Below are positions 9,199-19,683 of a stretch of 64,000 bases of DNA, piece by piece (positions within the stretch are counted from its first letter, which is position 1; each line of letters opens with the position of its first letter). The notes beneath the pieces are model-generated. The model had not been told where the DNA came from. It worked only from the letters and a program-made list of their open reading frames with translations, and ran no database searches. The stretch is from Bog-756 sp963841885 (GTDB taxonomy: Bacteria > Actinomycetota > Acidimicrobiia > Acidimicrobiales > RAAP-2), in the NCBI GenBank assembly GCA_963841885.1, contig CAWJEK010000024.1, positions 62,001-126,000 of the forward strand. Direction: 5' to 3'. Position numbers and translations under genes: made by a program.

Positions 9199-9654
9199 GT
9201 GGGACAGTGGCCGAGGGCCGAGCTCGAGACGGCGTTTGCCGAGTACCAGCGGCGGGCGGCGGAATCGGGGGCGAGCGGCGACTGGCGCCCCTGGGCCGAC
9301 CTGTTCACCGAGGACGCCGAGTACATCGAGCACCTCTACGGCCGGATGCACGGTCGGGAGGCGATCTACACCTGGATCCAGGAGACGATGTCGACGTATC
9401 CCGGCAGCGAGATGCCGGAGTTCCCGATCGAGTGGTACGTGATCGACGAGGACCGTGGCTGGGTGGTCTGCCAGGTCTGGAACCGGATGCGCGACCCCGG
9501 CGACGGGAGCGTCCATCAGGAGTACAACATCACCATCCTGAAGTATTCAGGCGACGGTCTCTGGTCCTCGGAGGAGGACGTCTACAACCCCATGCACTTC
9601 GGCACGATGCTCCAGGCGTGGGAGGCGGCCCGGGACGCGGCCGCCGGCGTCTGA
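9199..9654 (+). CDS. SnoaL/NTF2-like fold protein
   Basis: Predicted 151-residue soluble protein of the nuclear transport factor 2-like cone fold. It shows the usual layout: an N-terminal helix, then WRPWADLFTEDAEYIEHLYG, a strand-rich half with VVCQVWNRM, and a final YNPMHFG region. Such proteins act as small isomerases, cyclases, dehydratases or ligand binders; no specific reaction can be assigned. GTG 9199 is chosen because GGGGGGAGG at 9182-9191 lies seven bases upstream. The open frame extends further upstream, but that part looks non-coding. Two other NTF2-like genes occur in the window (22691 and 48328). Confidence 0.7.
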   Translation: MGQWPRAELETAFAEYQRRAAESGASGDWRPWADLFTEDAEYIEHLYGRMHGREAIYTWIQETMSTYPGSEMPEFPIEWYVIDEDRGWVVCQVWNRMRDPGDGSVHQEYNITILKYSGDGLWSSEEDVYNPMHFGTMLQAWEAARDAAAGV

Positions 9655-9692
9655 GCCACCGGCCGGGCCGTCGCGGCGCCCGGGTGGCCCAC

Positions 9693-9698
9693 TAGGTT
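9693..9698 (+). promoter_or_regulatory. -10 element of a probable leaderless promoter
   Basis: TAGGTT ends seven bases before the GTG at 9705, so transcription would start at the start codon itself. No Shine-Dalgarno sequence is present upstream of that gene, which fits leaderless translation. Confidence 0.4.
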
Positions 9699-9704
9699 GA
9701 TCCC

Positions 9705-10565
9705 GTGGAGCGACGCAGACTCGGACGGACCGGCCACCTGTCCTCGGTGGCCGTCCTCGGGGGGGCGGCCTTCGCCCGGTCGGACCCGGACACCACGGCC
9801 GCGTCGTTCCAGGAGGCGCTGGACGCCGGGGTCAACCACCTCGACGTCGCCCCCCAGTACGGGCGGGCCCAGGAGCTCCTCGGACCGCTGATCCCCGGGG
9901 TGCGCGACCGGCTGTTCGTGGCCTGCAAGACACTCCGTCACGACCCGGCCGGAGTGCGGGCCCAGCTGGAGGAGTCGCTCACCCTGCTCCGTTGCGACTC
10001 GTTCGACCTGTACCAGCTCCACGCCGTCACCGACCTGGCCGAGCTCGACGCCCGGTCCGGGGCGGTGGCCACCCTCCTGGCCGCCCGCGACGAGGGTCTG
10101 ACCCGGTGGGTGGGGATCACCGGCCACGAGCACAGCGCGCCGGCGGCCCATCTCGAAGCCCTGCGTCGTTACGACCTCGACACCGTGATGTTCCCCGTCT
10201 ACCCCCGGCTGTGGGCCGATCCCGACTACCGACGCGACGCCGAGGAGCTCCTCGCGTACGCCGTCGAGCACGACATCGGGGTGATGGCCATCAAGGCCGC
10301 GGCCGCCCGCCCGTGGGCCGGCCGGGACGCCACCGCCGACACCTGGTACGAGCCCTGCACGGATCCGGCCTCCGTGGCCCGCGGTGTCCGGTTCGCGCTC
10401 TCCACCCCCGGCGTCCACGCCTTCTGCACCCCGGGGGACACGGGGGTCCTGACCACCGCCCTGGCCGCCGCCTCGGCCGCCACGCCGATGGACCCGGCAG
10501 AACGGGCGTCCGCCATCGCGGCCATGGCGGACGAGGCGTCCATCTACCCGATGGGCGTGGTCTGA
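9705..10565 (+). CDS. aldo/keto reductase family oxidoreductase
   Basis: Predicted 286-residue TIM-barrel oxidoreductase using NAD(P)H. Family residues visible: catalytic Asp/Tyr in VNHLDVAPQYGRAQE, Lys in VACKTLRH, and His in DLYQLHAVTD. The late motif SIYPMGVV and the shortened C-terminal region place it with bacterial AKRs of unknown substrate, closer to the YhdN/oxidoreductase group than to classical reductases. GTG 9705 has no Shine-Dalgarno sequence but a well-placed -10 (leaderless). The next gene begins five bases after the stop, so the AKR and the biotin-dependent carboxyltransferase are probably co-transcribed. Confidence 0.8.
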   Translation: MERRRLGRTGHLSSVAVLGGAAFARSDPDTTAASFQEALDAGVNHLDVAPQYGRAQELLGPLIPGVRDRLFVACKTLRHDPAGVRAQLEESLTLLRCDSFDLYQLHAVTDLAELDARSGAVATLLAARDEGLTRWVGITGHEHSAPAAHLEALRRYDLDTVMFPVYPRLWADPDYRRDAEELLAYAVEHDIGVMAIKAAAARPWAGRDATADTWYEPCTDPASVARGVRFALSTPGVHAFCTPGDTGVLTTALAAASAATPMDPAERASAIAAMADEASIYPMGVV

Positions 10566-10570
10566 ACCCG

Positions 10571-12460
10571 GTGACGGGCGCCGGAGGGGGAGACGCGGCA
10601 GACGGAGCGGCCGACCGGGGCGTGGTGCCGGGTGAGGAGATCCGGCTGATCGCTCCGTTGCAGGGGACCGTGGCCCACCTGCCGGTGCCGGTCGGCGCCG
10701 AGGTCTCGGCCGGCACGATCGTGGTGGTGCTCGAGTCGATGAAGATGGAGCACGTCGTCCGCAGTCCGGTGGCGGGAACCCTCGCCTATCTGGATGTGGA
10801 GCCGGGTGGCCTGGTGTCCGAGGGGACGCCCCTGGCCATCGTGGAGGCCGGGCCGCCGGTCGTGCACGAGCCGTCCACCGCGGAGGAGATCGATCCCGGG
10901 GCGGTGCGCCCCGATCTGGCCGAGCTGTTCGCTCGGCGGCACCTGCTCTCCGACGCGGGGCGCCCCGACGTGGTGGCGCGCCGTCATGGACACGGCCGCC
11001 GGACGGCACGCGAGAACATCGCCGACCTGTGCGATCCGGGGAGTTTCACCGAGTACGGAGGCTTCGCCATCGCCGCGCAGCGGCGCCGGCGGGACGAAGC
11101 CGACCTGATCGAGCGCACCCCGGCCGACGGCCTCGTCGGCGGCCTGGCCCGGGTCAACGGTGACCGTTTCGCCGACGAGCGGTCCCGGTGCGCCGTGGCT
11201 TCCTACGACTACACCGTGCTGGCCGGCACCCAGGGCCAGCAGAACCACCGCAAGAAGGACCGCCTGTTCGAGCTGGTCGAGCGCCTCCGCCTCCCGGTGG
11301 TGCTGTTCGCCGAGGGTGGCGGCGGCCGGCCCGGCGACACCGACTACGCGGTCATCACCGGCCTCGACACCCAGGCCTTCGCACTCTTCGGGCGGTTGAG
11401 CGGCCTCGTGCCCCTCGTGGGCATCGCCTCGGGCTGGTGCTTCGCCGGCAACGCCGCGCTGCTCGGCTGCTGCGACGTCATCATCGCCACCGACGGCACG
11501 TCGATCGGCATGGGCGGCCCCGCCATGATCGAGGGAGGTGGACTCGGTACCTTCGGCCCCGAGGAGGTCGGCCCCCTGGAGGTCCAGGTGGCCAACGGCG
11601 TGGTGGACCTGGTGGCCACCGACGACGCGGCGGCCGTCGACCTGGCCCGCCGCTACCTCTCCTACTTCCAGGGACCGGTGGACGGGTGGGAGTGCGCGGA
11701 CCAGCGTCGGTTGCGGTCGGCCGTCCCCGAGGAGCGTCGGCGGGCCTACGACATCCGGGCCCTCGTCGACCTGCTGGCCGACACCGGATCGGTGCTCGAG
11801 CTGCGCCGCGGCTTCGGTGCCGGGATGGTCACCGCCCTGGCCCGCATCGAGGGACGCCCGGTGGGGATCCTGGCCAACGACCCGACCCACCTGGGTGGGG
11901 CCATCGACGCCGACGGGGCCGACAAGGCGGCCCGCTTCCTGCAGCTCTGCGACGCGCACGACCTGCCGGTAGTGTCCCTCTGCGACACCCCGGGGTTCAT
12001 GGTCGGGCCCGAGGCGGAGGGCACCGGCCAGGTCCGCCACGTCAGCCGCATGTTCGTGATCGGGGCCAGTCTGACCGTCCCGCTGTGCACGATCGTGCTG
12101 CGGAAGGGCTACGGGCTCGGCGCCCAGGCGATGGCCGGCGGCAGCTTCCGTTCGCCCGTCTTCGTCGTGGCCTGGCCGAGTGGTGAGCTCGGCGGCATGG
12201 GTCTCGAGGGTGCCGTGCGGCTCGGTTTCCGACGTGAGCTCGACGCCGTCGAGGATCCGGTCGAGCGCGAAGCCCTCTTCGCCTCCATGGTCGAGCTGGC
12301 CTACGAGCACGGCAAGGCGCTGCACGTGGCCACCGCCTACGAGATCGACGACGTGATCGACCCGGCCGAGTCGCGGCGCCGCATCGTGGAGGCGCTGCGG
12401 GCCTCACCGCCCCCACCGCCCCGTACCGGCAAGAAGCGGAACTGCATCGACACCTGGTGA
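10571..12460 (+). CDS. biotinyl domain fused to acyl-CoA carboxyltransferase
   Basis: Predicted 629-residue protein. Residues about 22-95 are a biotinyl/lipoyl domain with the biotinylation motif ESMKMEH (lysine near residue 58). The rest is a crotonase-like carboxyltransferase pair: the N-terminal half has CAVASYDYTVLAGTQG, FAEGGGGRPG and GPAMIEGGG, and the C-terminal half has GRPVGILANDP, LCDTPGFMVGPEAEGTG and GLGAQAMAGGS. It would transfer a carboxyl group from carboxybiotin to an acyl-CoA. The biotin carboxylase domain is absent and not nearby, so it must be supplied in trans. The combination of carrier plus both CT halves without BC is unusual. GTG 10571 is the first start after the AKR stop; GTG 10622 is an alternative. 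Confidence 0.8.
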   Translation: MTGAGGGDAADGAADRGVVPGEEIRLIAPLQGTVAHLPVPVGAEVSAGTIVVVLESMKMEHVVRSPVAGTLAYLDVEPGGLVSEGTPLAIVEAGPPVVHEPSTAEEIDPGAVRPDLAELFARRHLLSDAGRPDVVARRHGHGRRTARENIADLCDPGSFTEYGGFAIAAQRRRRDEADLIERTPADGLVGGLARVNGDRFADERSRCAVASYDYTVLAGTQGQQNHRKKDRLFELVERLRLPVVLFAEGGGGRPGDTDYAVITGLDTQAFALFGRLSGLVPLVGIASGWCFAGNAALLGCCDVIIATDGTSIGMGGPAMIEGGGLGTFGPEEVGPLEVQVANGVVDLVATDDAAAVDLARRYLSYFQGPVDGWECADQRRLRSAVPEERRRAYDIRALVDLLADTGSVLELRRGFGAGMVTALARIEGRPVGILANDPTHLGGAIDADGADKAARFLQLCDAHDLPVVSLCDTPGFMVGPEAEGTGQVRHVSRMFVIGASLTVPLCTIVLRKGYGLGAQAMAGGSFRSPVFVVAWPSGELGGMGLEGAVRLGFRRELDAVEDPVEREALFASMVELAYEHGKALHVATAYEIDDVIDPAESRRRIVEALRASPPPPPRTGKKRNCIDTW

Positions 12461-12495
12461 CGGGCGGTCGGCGGCCGCGTGACCCCCGGCCGGGC

Positions 12496-12954
12496 TCAGC
12501 CCCCGGTGGGCTGGCGGTAGACGACCACCGGGCAGGCGGCGTGGGTGACGCAGTGCTGGCTGACCGAGCCGAGGACGATGCCCGAGAACGTGCCGTGACC
12601 CCGGCTGGCCACGACCAGCAGTCCGGCGTGCCGCGACGCCTCGACCAGCACCTCGGAGGCGTGGCCCTCCACGACATGGGCGTGGACGGCGAGGCCCGGA
12701 TGGGCGCTCTGGAGCCGCTCGACGACCGGGTCGAGCAGGCGCTGGGCGTCGGCGGCGGGGTCGTAGTCGTCGGGCAGCGGGATCACGTTGCCCCAGCTCG
12801 TCGGATACTCCCACGCCGTCACGAGGTCGAGACGGGAGCCGGTCCGGGCCGCCTGGGTGGCGGCCCAGTCCACGGCGGCGGCGGCGGCCGTGGATCCGTC
12901 GAAGCCGACGACGACGGCGTCGGGGTCGTTCGGATGGTCCTGGGTGTCGTTCAC
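12496..12954 (-). CDS. universal stress protein (UspA family)
   Basis: Predicted 152-residue protein. The N-terminal strand VVVGFDGSTAAAAAVDWA and the C-terminal ATP-binding pattern G-x2-G-x9-G-S (ASRGHGTFSGIVLGSVSQ) identify an ATP-binding UspA-type protein ending in CPVVVY. GTG 12954 is preferred over the longer frame because GGAGGG precedes it with six bases of spacing, and the added N-terminal stretch looks non-coding. These proteins help survival under starvation or redox stress. The gene is convergent with the carboxyltransferase and stands alone. Confidence 0.85.
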   Translation of the reverse strand: MNDTQDHPNDPDAVVVGFDGSTAAAAAVDWAATQAARTGSRLDLVTAWEYPTSWGNVIPLPDDYDPAADAQRLLDPVVERLQSAHPGLAVHAHVVEGHASEVLVEASRHAGLLVVASRGHGTFSGIVLGSVSQHCVTHAACPVVVYRQPTGG

Positions 12955-13106
12955 GGTGTCCCTCCAGACGGTGCCGCCCGCGTCGCGCGTGGTGCGGCTG
13001 CGAGCGTAGCCCTCGGGGAGCATGGGTACGTGTCCTGATGGGCTCATGGGTCCTCCGGAGGTGCGGGATCGGGACGTGCGGGGTGCCCGGGGGCGGTGCG
13101 AACGGC

Positions 13107-14120
<1,014 letters not shown>

Positions 14121-14151
14121 GAGGGCTCCCGGCGCCTGGTGGCATCGCGGG

Positions 14152-14841
14152 TCACGGTGTCGGCTTCTCCACCGAGAACCAGTCCCGCGCCCGGAGGTAC
14201 GACGAGAAGGCGGTGGCGATGGCGTCGATGTCGGCCGCCGACTTCGGCCTCTGGACCTCGTAGACGCGGGGGAACTCGAGCCACCCGGTCGTGAGGTCCC
14301 ACAGGCGGACGGCGGCCTCGCCGGTGGGCGGGTCGACGAGGACGGGTCCGAACAGCATCTGATCGTCGTCGAAGATCATCGTCGGCACGCCGAAGCCGCC
14401 GCGGGCGGTGACCCGCTCGTGCTCGGCCATCACCTCGTCACCGGTGGTGGGGTCGTCGATGGCGGCCGCCACCAGTCCGGGGTCGAGTCCCATCTCGGCC
14501 AGGATCTCCTCGGCCACGTCGGGACGGTGGGGTTTGCGGCCGTCCTCGTGGAGTGCCCGGCCCGCCTCGGCGTACCAGCGGTCGAGCAGTGTCATGTCCT
14601 TCCGGCGGAGCAGGGCGCCGATGCGCATCATGGACCACCCGTAGGACCAGTCCCGTTCCCAGGGGTGCTTCTTGCCCTCCTCGCGGTTGATCTCCTCGAG
14701 GCTGAAGAACCGCCAGCGGATGTCGAGCCCGGTTTCGTCGCGGACGTTCCGGATCCAGAGGGAGGTCTGGTACGCGTACGGGCACATGATGTCGAAGTGG
14801 AAGTCGACACCGGTGGGGCGGTCCGGGCCGCCGCCGCTCAC
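14152..14841 (-). CDS. DsbA/FrnE-like thioredoxin-fold protein
   Basis: Predicted 229-residue protein of the DsbA family. The active-site strand reads FHFDIMCPYAYQTSLW, so only the first Cys of the CxxC pair is present. The helical insertion and a cis-Pro loop (GGFGVPTMIFDDD) follow in the order seen in FrnE and mycothiol-dependent relatives. A single-Cys site suggests a glutathione- or mycothiol-dependent transferase/isomerase rather than a disulfide oxidase. The GTG start has no good Shine-Dalgarno sequence of its own; it overlaps the stop of an upstream seven-codon reading frame that has a strong one (see next entry). Confidence 0.75.
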   Translation of the reverse strand: MSGGGPDRPTGVDFHFDIMCPYAYQTSLWIRNVRDETGLDIRWRFFSLEEINREEGKKHPWERDWSYGWSMMRIGALLRRKDMTLLDRWYAEAGRALHEDGRKPHRPDVAEEILAEMGLDPGLVAAAIDDPTTGDEVMAEHERVTARGGFGVPTMIFDDDQMLFGPVLVDPPTGEAAVRLWDLTTGWLEFPRVYEVQRPKSAADIDAIATAFSSYLRARDWFSVEKPTP

Positions 14842-14861
14842 GGGACGATCCGTTCGGTCAT
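14838..14861 (-). other. seven-codon minicistron overlapping the DsbA-like start
   Basis: Reading leftwards, ATG at 14861 encodes M-T-E-R-I-V-P and stops at a TGA that shares bases with the GTG start of the DsbA-like gene (GTGA). GTAGGAGG lies six bases before this ATG. It may recruit ribosomes that re-initiate at the GTG. Alternatively, a missing base would turn this ATG into the true start of the DsbA-like protein. Confidence 0.4.
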
Positions 14862-14982
14862 GGCCTGCCTCCTACGCTCCACCCGGCTCCACTCCGGACC
14901 CTGCTCCGCACCGTACACGCCCCCCCTGACGGGGGCGGCGCCGGGGGCGAGCCCGGTGCCCGTGGCGTCGGGCGTGACGCCA

Positions 14983-15964
<982 letters not shown>

Positions 15965-16212
15965 GGGGGACCTCCTGGTGTCGACGGGTGGGCTCCCACC
16001 CACCCTAGGGAGCCCGCGAAGCCTCCGCGACGGCCCGGAATCCACCTGTGACCAGGTGCTCTTCCGGCCGATTCTTACCCTGCGCCCAGCGGGTGCTTAT
16101 GTTCACCTTATGTTCGGATGATGAGCTTGGGCACCAGAACCCCCAGGTAGGAGCGTATGGGCGACCCGGGGGTGGATGTGGCCACGGCCACCGGACAGCA
16201 GATGAGGTCGTA

Positions 16213-17544
16213 GTGGCGAAGACAGGTCGAACCGGCTCCGGCCGGCGGAAGTGGTGGATCATCGCGGCCGCCGTGATCGTCCTGGCCGGGGCCGGGGTCG
16301 GCACGTGGCTGGCCACGAGGAGCACCTCGAGCGGAGCGGCGGGCATCGTCACCACCACCTCCGTCCAGACGGTGACGACCGGGACCGTCTCCCAGACGGT
16401 CGCGGCCACCGGGACGATCGAGCCCGCCACGACGGCCGACGAGAACTTCGCGGTCTCCGGCAAGGTGACCGCCGTCGATGTCACCCAGGGCCAGGTGGTG
16501 GCGGAGGGGCAGACGCTCGCCACCGTCGACCCGACGACGCTCAACGCCTCCCTGGCCCAGGCCCAGGCGACGTTGGCCAACGACCAGGCCCAGCTGGCCA
16601 CCGACACCGCCGACGGCGCGTCCTCCACCCAGATCGCCCTCGACAACGCCAACATCGCCTCGTCGCAGCAACAGGTCACGGCGGCCCAGACGGCCGTCGG
16701 CGACGCCACCCTGACGGCCACCACGGCCGGCACGGTGGCCTCGGTCGACCTCACGGTGGGCCAGCAGGTGACCAGCTCGTCGTCCTCGTCCACGTCGGGG
16801 TCGGGTTCGTCCGGGACGAGCGGTTCGACGGGGAGCACCGGATCCACCGGTTCGACGGGAGCCTCGGCCTTCTCGGCCGGCTCCAACGCGGTGTCGGCCG
16901 CCTCGTCCAGCTCCAGCGCGAGCTCGTCCTCCTCGTCGGGCCAGGTGGTCATCGTGTCGACCGGCTCCTACATCGTCAACACGACGGTGTCGAGCAGCGG
17001 GGTCGCCCAGATCCAGGTGGGGGACCAGGCGACCATCACCCCGTCCGGTGCCACGACACCCGTCTACGGGACCGTGGGCACCATCGGGCTGGTGGCCACC
17101 ACCACCGACGGCGTCTCGTCCTTCCCGGTGGTCGTCGACGTGACGGGGAGCCCCTCGGGCCTGTACGGCGGCACCAGCGCCAATGTCTCGATCATCGTGA
17201 AGGAGCTGCAGGACGTCGTCGTCGTGCCCACGGGCGCCATCTCGTACACCAACGGCTCCTCGGCCGTCACCCTCGACGACGACGGCACCAAGGTGGTCCG
17301 GCCCGTCACCACCGGCATCGCCTCGGGAGGGGACACCCAGATCGTCAGCGGGGTGACGGCCGGACAGAAGGTGTACGTGACCACCGTCTCGTTCCGGAGC
17401 CCCCTCGGCGGCACCCGGACGGGCACCGGCGGATTCGGCGGCTTCAGCGGCGGCGGCGGCTTCAGCGGGGGCGGCGGCTTCAGCGGTGGCGGCGGCTTCA
17501 GCGGGGGCGGCGGATTCGGCGGCGGCGGGGGCTTCGGCGGATGA
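16213..17544 (+). CDS. periplasmic adaptor (membrane-fusion protein, HlyD/MacA type)
   Basis: Predicted 443-residue exported protein anchored by one N-terminal helix (about 13-33). The biotinyl-lipoyl-like halves (GKVTAVDVTQGQVVAEGQTLATVD and GTVASVDLTVGQQV) flank a short alpha-hairpin of Ala/Gln-rich heptads (about 115-160). A Ser/Gly/Thr linker with a repeated STG unit follows. The barrel domain ends near residue 400, then a tail of five Phe-(Ser/Gly)-Gly4 units. It is the first gene of a MacAB-like export operon and overlaps the ATPase gene (ATGA). GTG 16213, with GAGGT nearby, is favoured over the longer frame from 16048, whose start region is not coding-like. The exported substrate is unknown. 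Confidence 0.8.
   Translation: MAKTGRTGSGRRKWWIIAAAVIVLAGAGVGTWLATRSTSSGAAGIVTTTSVQTVTTGTVSQTVAATGTIEPATTADENFAVSGKVTAVDVTQGQVVAEGQTLATVDPTTLNASLAQAQATLANDQAQLATDTADGASSTQIALDNANIASSQQQVTAAQTAVGDATLTATTAGTVASVDLTVGQQVTSSSSSSTSGSGSSGTSGSTGSTGSTGSTGASAFSAGSNAVSAASSSSSASSSSSSGQVVIVSTGSYIVNTTVSSSGVAQIQVGDQATITPSGATTPVYGTVGTIGLVATTTDGVSSFPVVVDVTGSPSGLYGGTSANVSIIVKELQDVVVVPTGAISYTNGSSAVTLDDDGTKVVRPVTTGIASGGDTQIVSGVTAGQKVYVTTVSFRSPLGGTRTGTGGFGGFSGGGGFSGGGGFSGGGGFSGGGGFGGGGGFGG
17443..17532 (+). repeat. 18-bp tandem repeat coding for Gly/Phe tail
   Basis: Five direct 18-base units (TTCAGCGG then GGC-rich, with small changes) encode Phe-Ser-Gly-Gly-Gly-Gly four times and Phe-Gly5 once at the C terminus of the adaptor protein. 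Copy number could vary by slippage. Confidence 0.8.
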
Positions 17545-18344
17545 CGGTGCCCGGCGACCGTCATCGGGGGGCCGTCACCCCGGTGCAGTCGATGGATGAC
17601 ACCGGTCAGGTGTGGGTCGAACCCACGGCTACCCACGGGGTCGTGGGCCGCCCCGTCATCGAGGTCGAGGACGTGTGGAAGACCTACCGTTCCGGCACGC
17701 TCGAGGTCGATGCGCTCCGGGGCGTCAGCTTCACCATCGATCCTGGGGAGTACGTGGCCGTCATGGGTCCCTCGGGCTCGGGCAAGTCGACCCTCATGCA
17801 CATCCTCGGCTGCCTCGACATCCCGTCGTCGGGAAGCTTCCTCCTGGCGGGCGACGACGTGAGCACGATGTCCGAGGACCAGCTCGCCCACGTGCGGAAC
17901 AAGCGGATCGGTTTCGTCTTCCAGCAGTTCAACCTCCTGGCATCGCTGTCCGCATGGCGCAATGTGGAACTCCCGCTCCTGTACGCCGGCGTCGAGCGCA
18001 CCGAGCGGCGTACCCGGGCGATGAACGCCCTCGATCGGGTCGGCCTGGCCGACCGGGTCGACCACCGTCCGGGGGAGCTTTCGGGTGGCCAGCAGCAGCG
18101 CGTGGCGGTGGCCCGCGCCCTGGTCACCGATCCCGACCTGATCCTCGCCGACGAGCCGACGGGCAACCTCGACTCCGTCTCCGCCCGGGACGTGATGGGC
18201 CTGCTGGACGAGCTGCACCGCTCGGGCCGCACCATCGTGCTCATCACCCACGACTCGGACGTCGCCGACGCCGCCGGCCGGACCATCCGGCTGCTGGACG
18301 GGCAGATCATCGATGCGGCCCTGAGCGGGACGGCTGCGCCATGA
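17541..18344 (+). CDS. ABC transporter ATPase, MacB/LolD type
   Basis: Predicted 267-residue ATPase. Walker A GPSGSGKST, Q-loop FVFQQFNLL, signature LSGGQQQR, Walker B LILADEPTGNLD, and switch His in LITHDSD. The segment SMSEDQLAHVRNKRIGFVFQ is typical of the MacB/LolD/FtsE branch that drives mechanotransmission rather than direct substrate passage. It starts in an ATGA overlap with the adaptor stop and ends in an ATGA overlap with the permease start. A shorter start at ATG 17592 is possible; the first 35 residues are outside the conserved domain. Confidence 0.9.
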   Translation: MTVPGDRHRGAVTPVQSMDDTGQVWVEPTATHGVVGRPVIEVEDVWKTYRSGTLEVDALRGVSFTIDPGEYVAVMGPSGSGKSTLMHILGCLDIPSSGSFLLAGDDVSTMSEDQLAHVRNKRIGFVFQQFNLLASLSAWRNVELPLLYAGVERTERRTRAMNALDRVGLADRVDHRPGELSGGQQQRVAVARALVTDPDLILADEPTGNLDSVSARDVMGLLDELHRSGRTIVLITHDSDVADAAGRTIRLLDGQIIDAALSGTAAP

Positions 18345-19585
18345 ACGTCCTGGAGACCTTCCGCACCGGCCTGGACGCGGTGCTGTCGCACCGACTGCGG
18401 TCCACGCTCACCGTGGTGGGGATCATGATCGGGATCACCGCGGTCATCCTGACGGTGGGGCTGGGCGAGGGAGCCCAGAAGCAGGTGGGTTCCGAGATCA
18501 CCGCGCTCGGTTCCAACCTCCTGACCGTGACCCCGGGCAGCACCACGTCGAGTTCGGGGATCCGGGGTGGGTTCGGGTCCGCCTCGACGCTCACCACGGG
18601 GGACGCGGCCGCTCTCGATTCGAAGATCGTGGCACCCGACATCAACGCCGTGGCCCCGGCCGACTCCGAGAGTGAGAACCTCGTCGCCGGCACCACCAAC
18701 TGGACCACGACCGTGGTCGGCACCGATCCGTCCTGGCTGACGGTGCGCGGACGGTCGATGACCGAGGGGCGGTTCATCGACTCCCACGACCTCGCCACCC
18801 GGGCCAGTGTCGTCGTGCTCGGCGCCACCACCGCCGAGGAGCTGTTCAGCTTCCGCAGTCCGGTCGGCCAGAGCGTCGACGTCGACGGTGTGCCGATGGA
18901 GGTGATCGGGGTCCTCAACACCGTCGGATCGTCGTCGAGCTCATCCACCACCTCCGATCCCGACGATCAGGCGATCGTGCCGCTGACCACCGCGTCGGCG
19001 CTGCTCTTCGGCGGTACGAGTCGGGACTCGGTCAGCCAGATCCTCATCCAGGCCACGTCGGCGTCGACCCTGTCGGCCGCGTACCAGGAGGCCGACGCCG
19101 AGCTGTTGAGTCTGCACGCGATCACAACGGCGTCGGACGCCGATTTCACCATCACCAGCGAGCAGCAGGTGCTCTCCACCGCCACCTCGGTGGACCGCAC
19201 GCTGACCGTGCTGCTGGGCGGGATCGCCGGTATCTCGCTGCTCGTCGGCGGCATCGGCGTGATGAACATCATGCTGGTCTCGGTGACGGAGCGGATCCGG
19301 GAGATCGGGCTCCGCAAAGCGCTCGGCGCCACCCCCCGCGTGATCCGGCGGCAGTTCCTGGTGGAGGCGTCGGTGCTGGGCACCGTCGGTGGCCTGCTCG
19401 GGGCCGTTCTCGGCATCGTCGGCGCCGAGGTGCTGCCCCACTTCATCTCCGACCCGATCACCGTGTCGCCGGTCGCCGCGGTCGGCGCCATCGTCGTGGC
19501 CGTCGTCATCGGGATCGTGTTCGGCGTCTACCCGGCCAGCCGGGCCGCCAAGCTCCCGCCCATCGACGCCCTCCGCAACGAATGA
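18341..19585 (+). CDS. ABC transporter permease, MacB family
   Basis: Predicted 414-residue membrane protein with the MacB topology: helix 1 (about 20-42, within LRSTLTVVGIMIGITAVILTV read in two parts), a large extracytoplasmic domain (about 45-280), and three C-terminal helices from about 285. The family motifs GIGVMNIMLVSVTER and REIGLRKALGA connect helix 2 to the ATPase. It works with the preceding ATPase and adaptor to expel a substrate or to drive envelope processes. In an actinobacterium there is no classical outer membrane partner, so the adaptor probably works at the cell wall side. Confidence 0.9.
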   Translation: MNVLETFRTGLDAVLSHRLRSTLTVVGIMIGITAVILTVGLGEGAQKQVGSEITALGSNLLTVTPGSTTSSSGIRGGFGSASTLTTGDAAALDSKIVAPDINAVAPADSESENLVAGTTNWTTTVVGTDPSWLTVRGRSMTEGRFIDSHDLATRASVVVLGATTAEELFSFRSPVGQSVDVDGVPMEVIGVLNTVGSSSSSSTTSDPDDQAIVPLTTASALLFGGTSRDSVSQILIQATSASTLSAAYQEADAELLSLHAITTASDADFTITSEQQVLSTATSVDRTLTVLLGGIAGISLLVGGIGVMNIMLVSVTERIREIGLRKALGATPRVIRRQFLVEASVLGTVGGLLGAVLGIVGAEVLPHFISDPITVSPVAAVGAIVVAVVIGIVFGVYPASRAAKLPPIDALRNE

Positions 19586-19683
19586 GGCCGATCGTGCGTC
19601 ACCGACCCGTCCCCGTATCCACCCACAACTCCCCACTGCACCCACCGGCGGCCTCCGGGCCGGAGTCAACGAAGGAAGCGACC

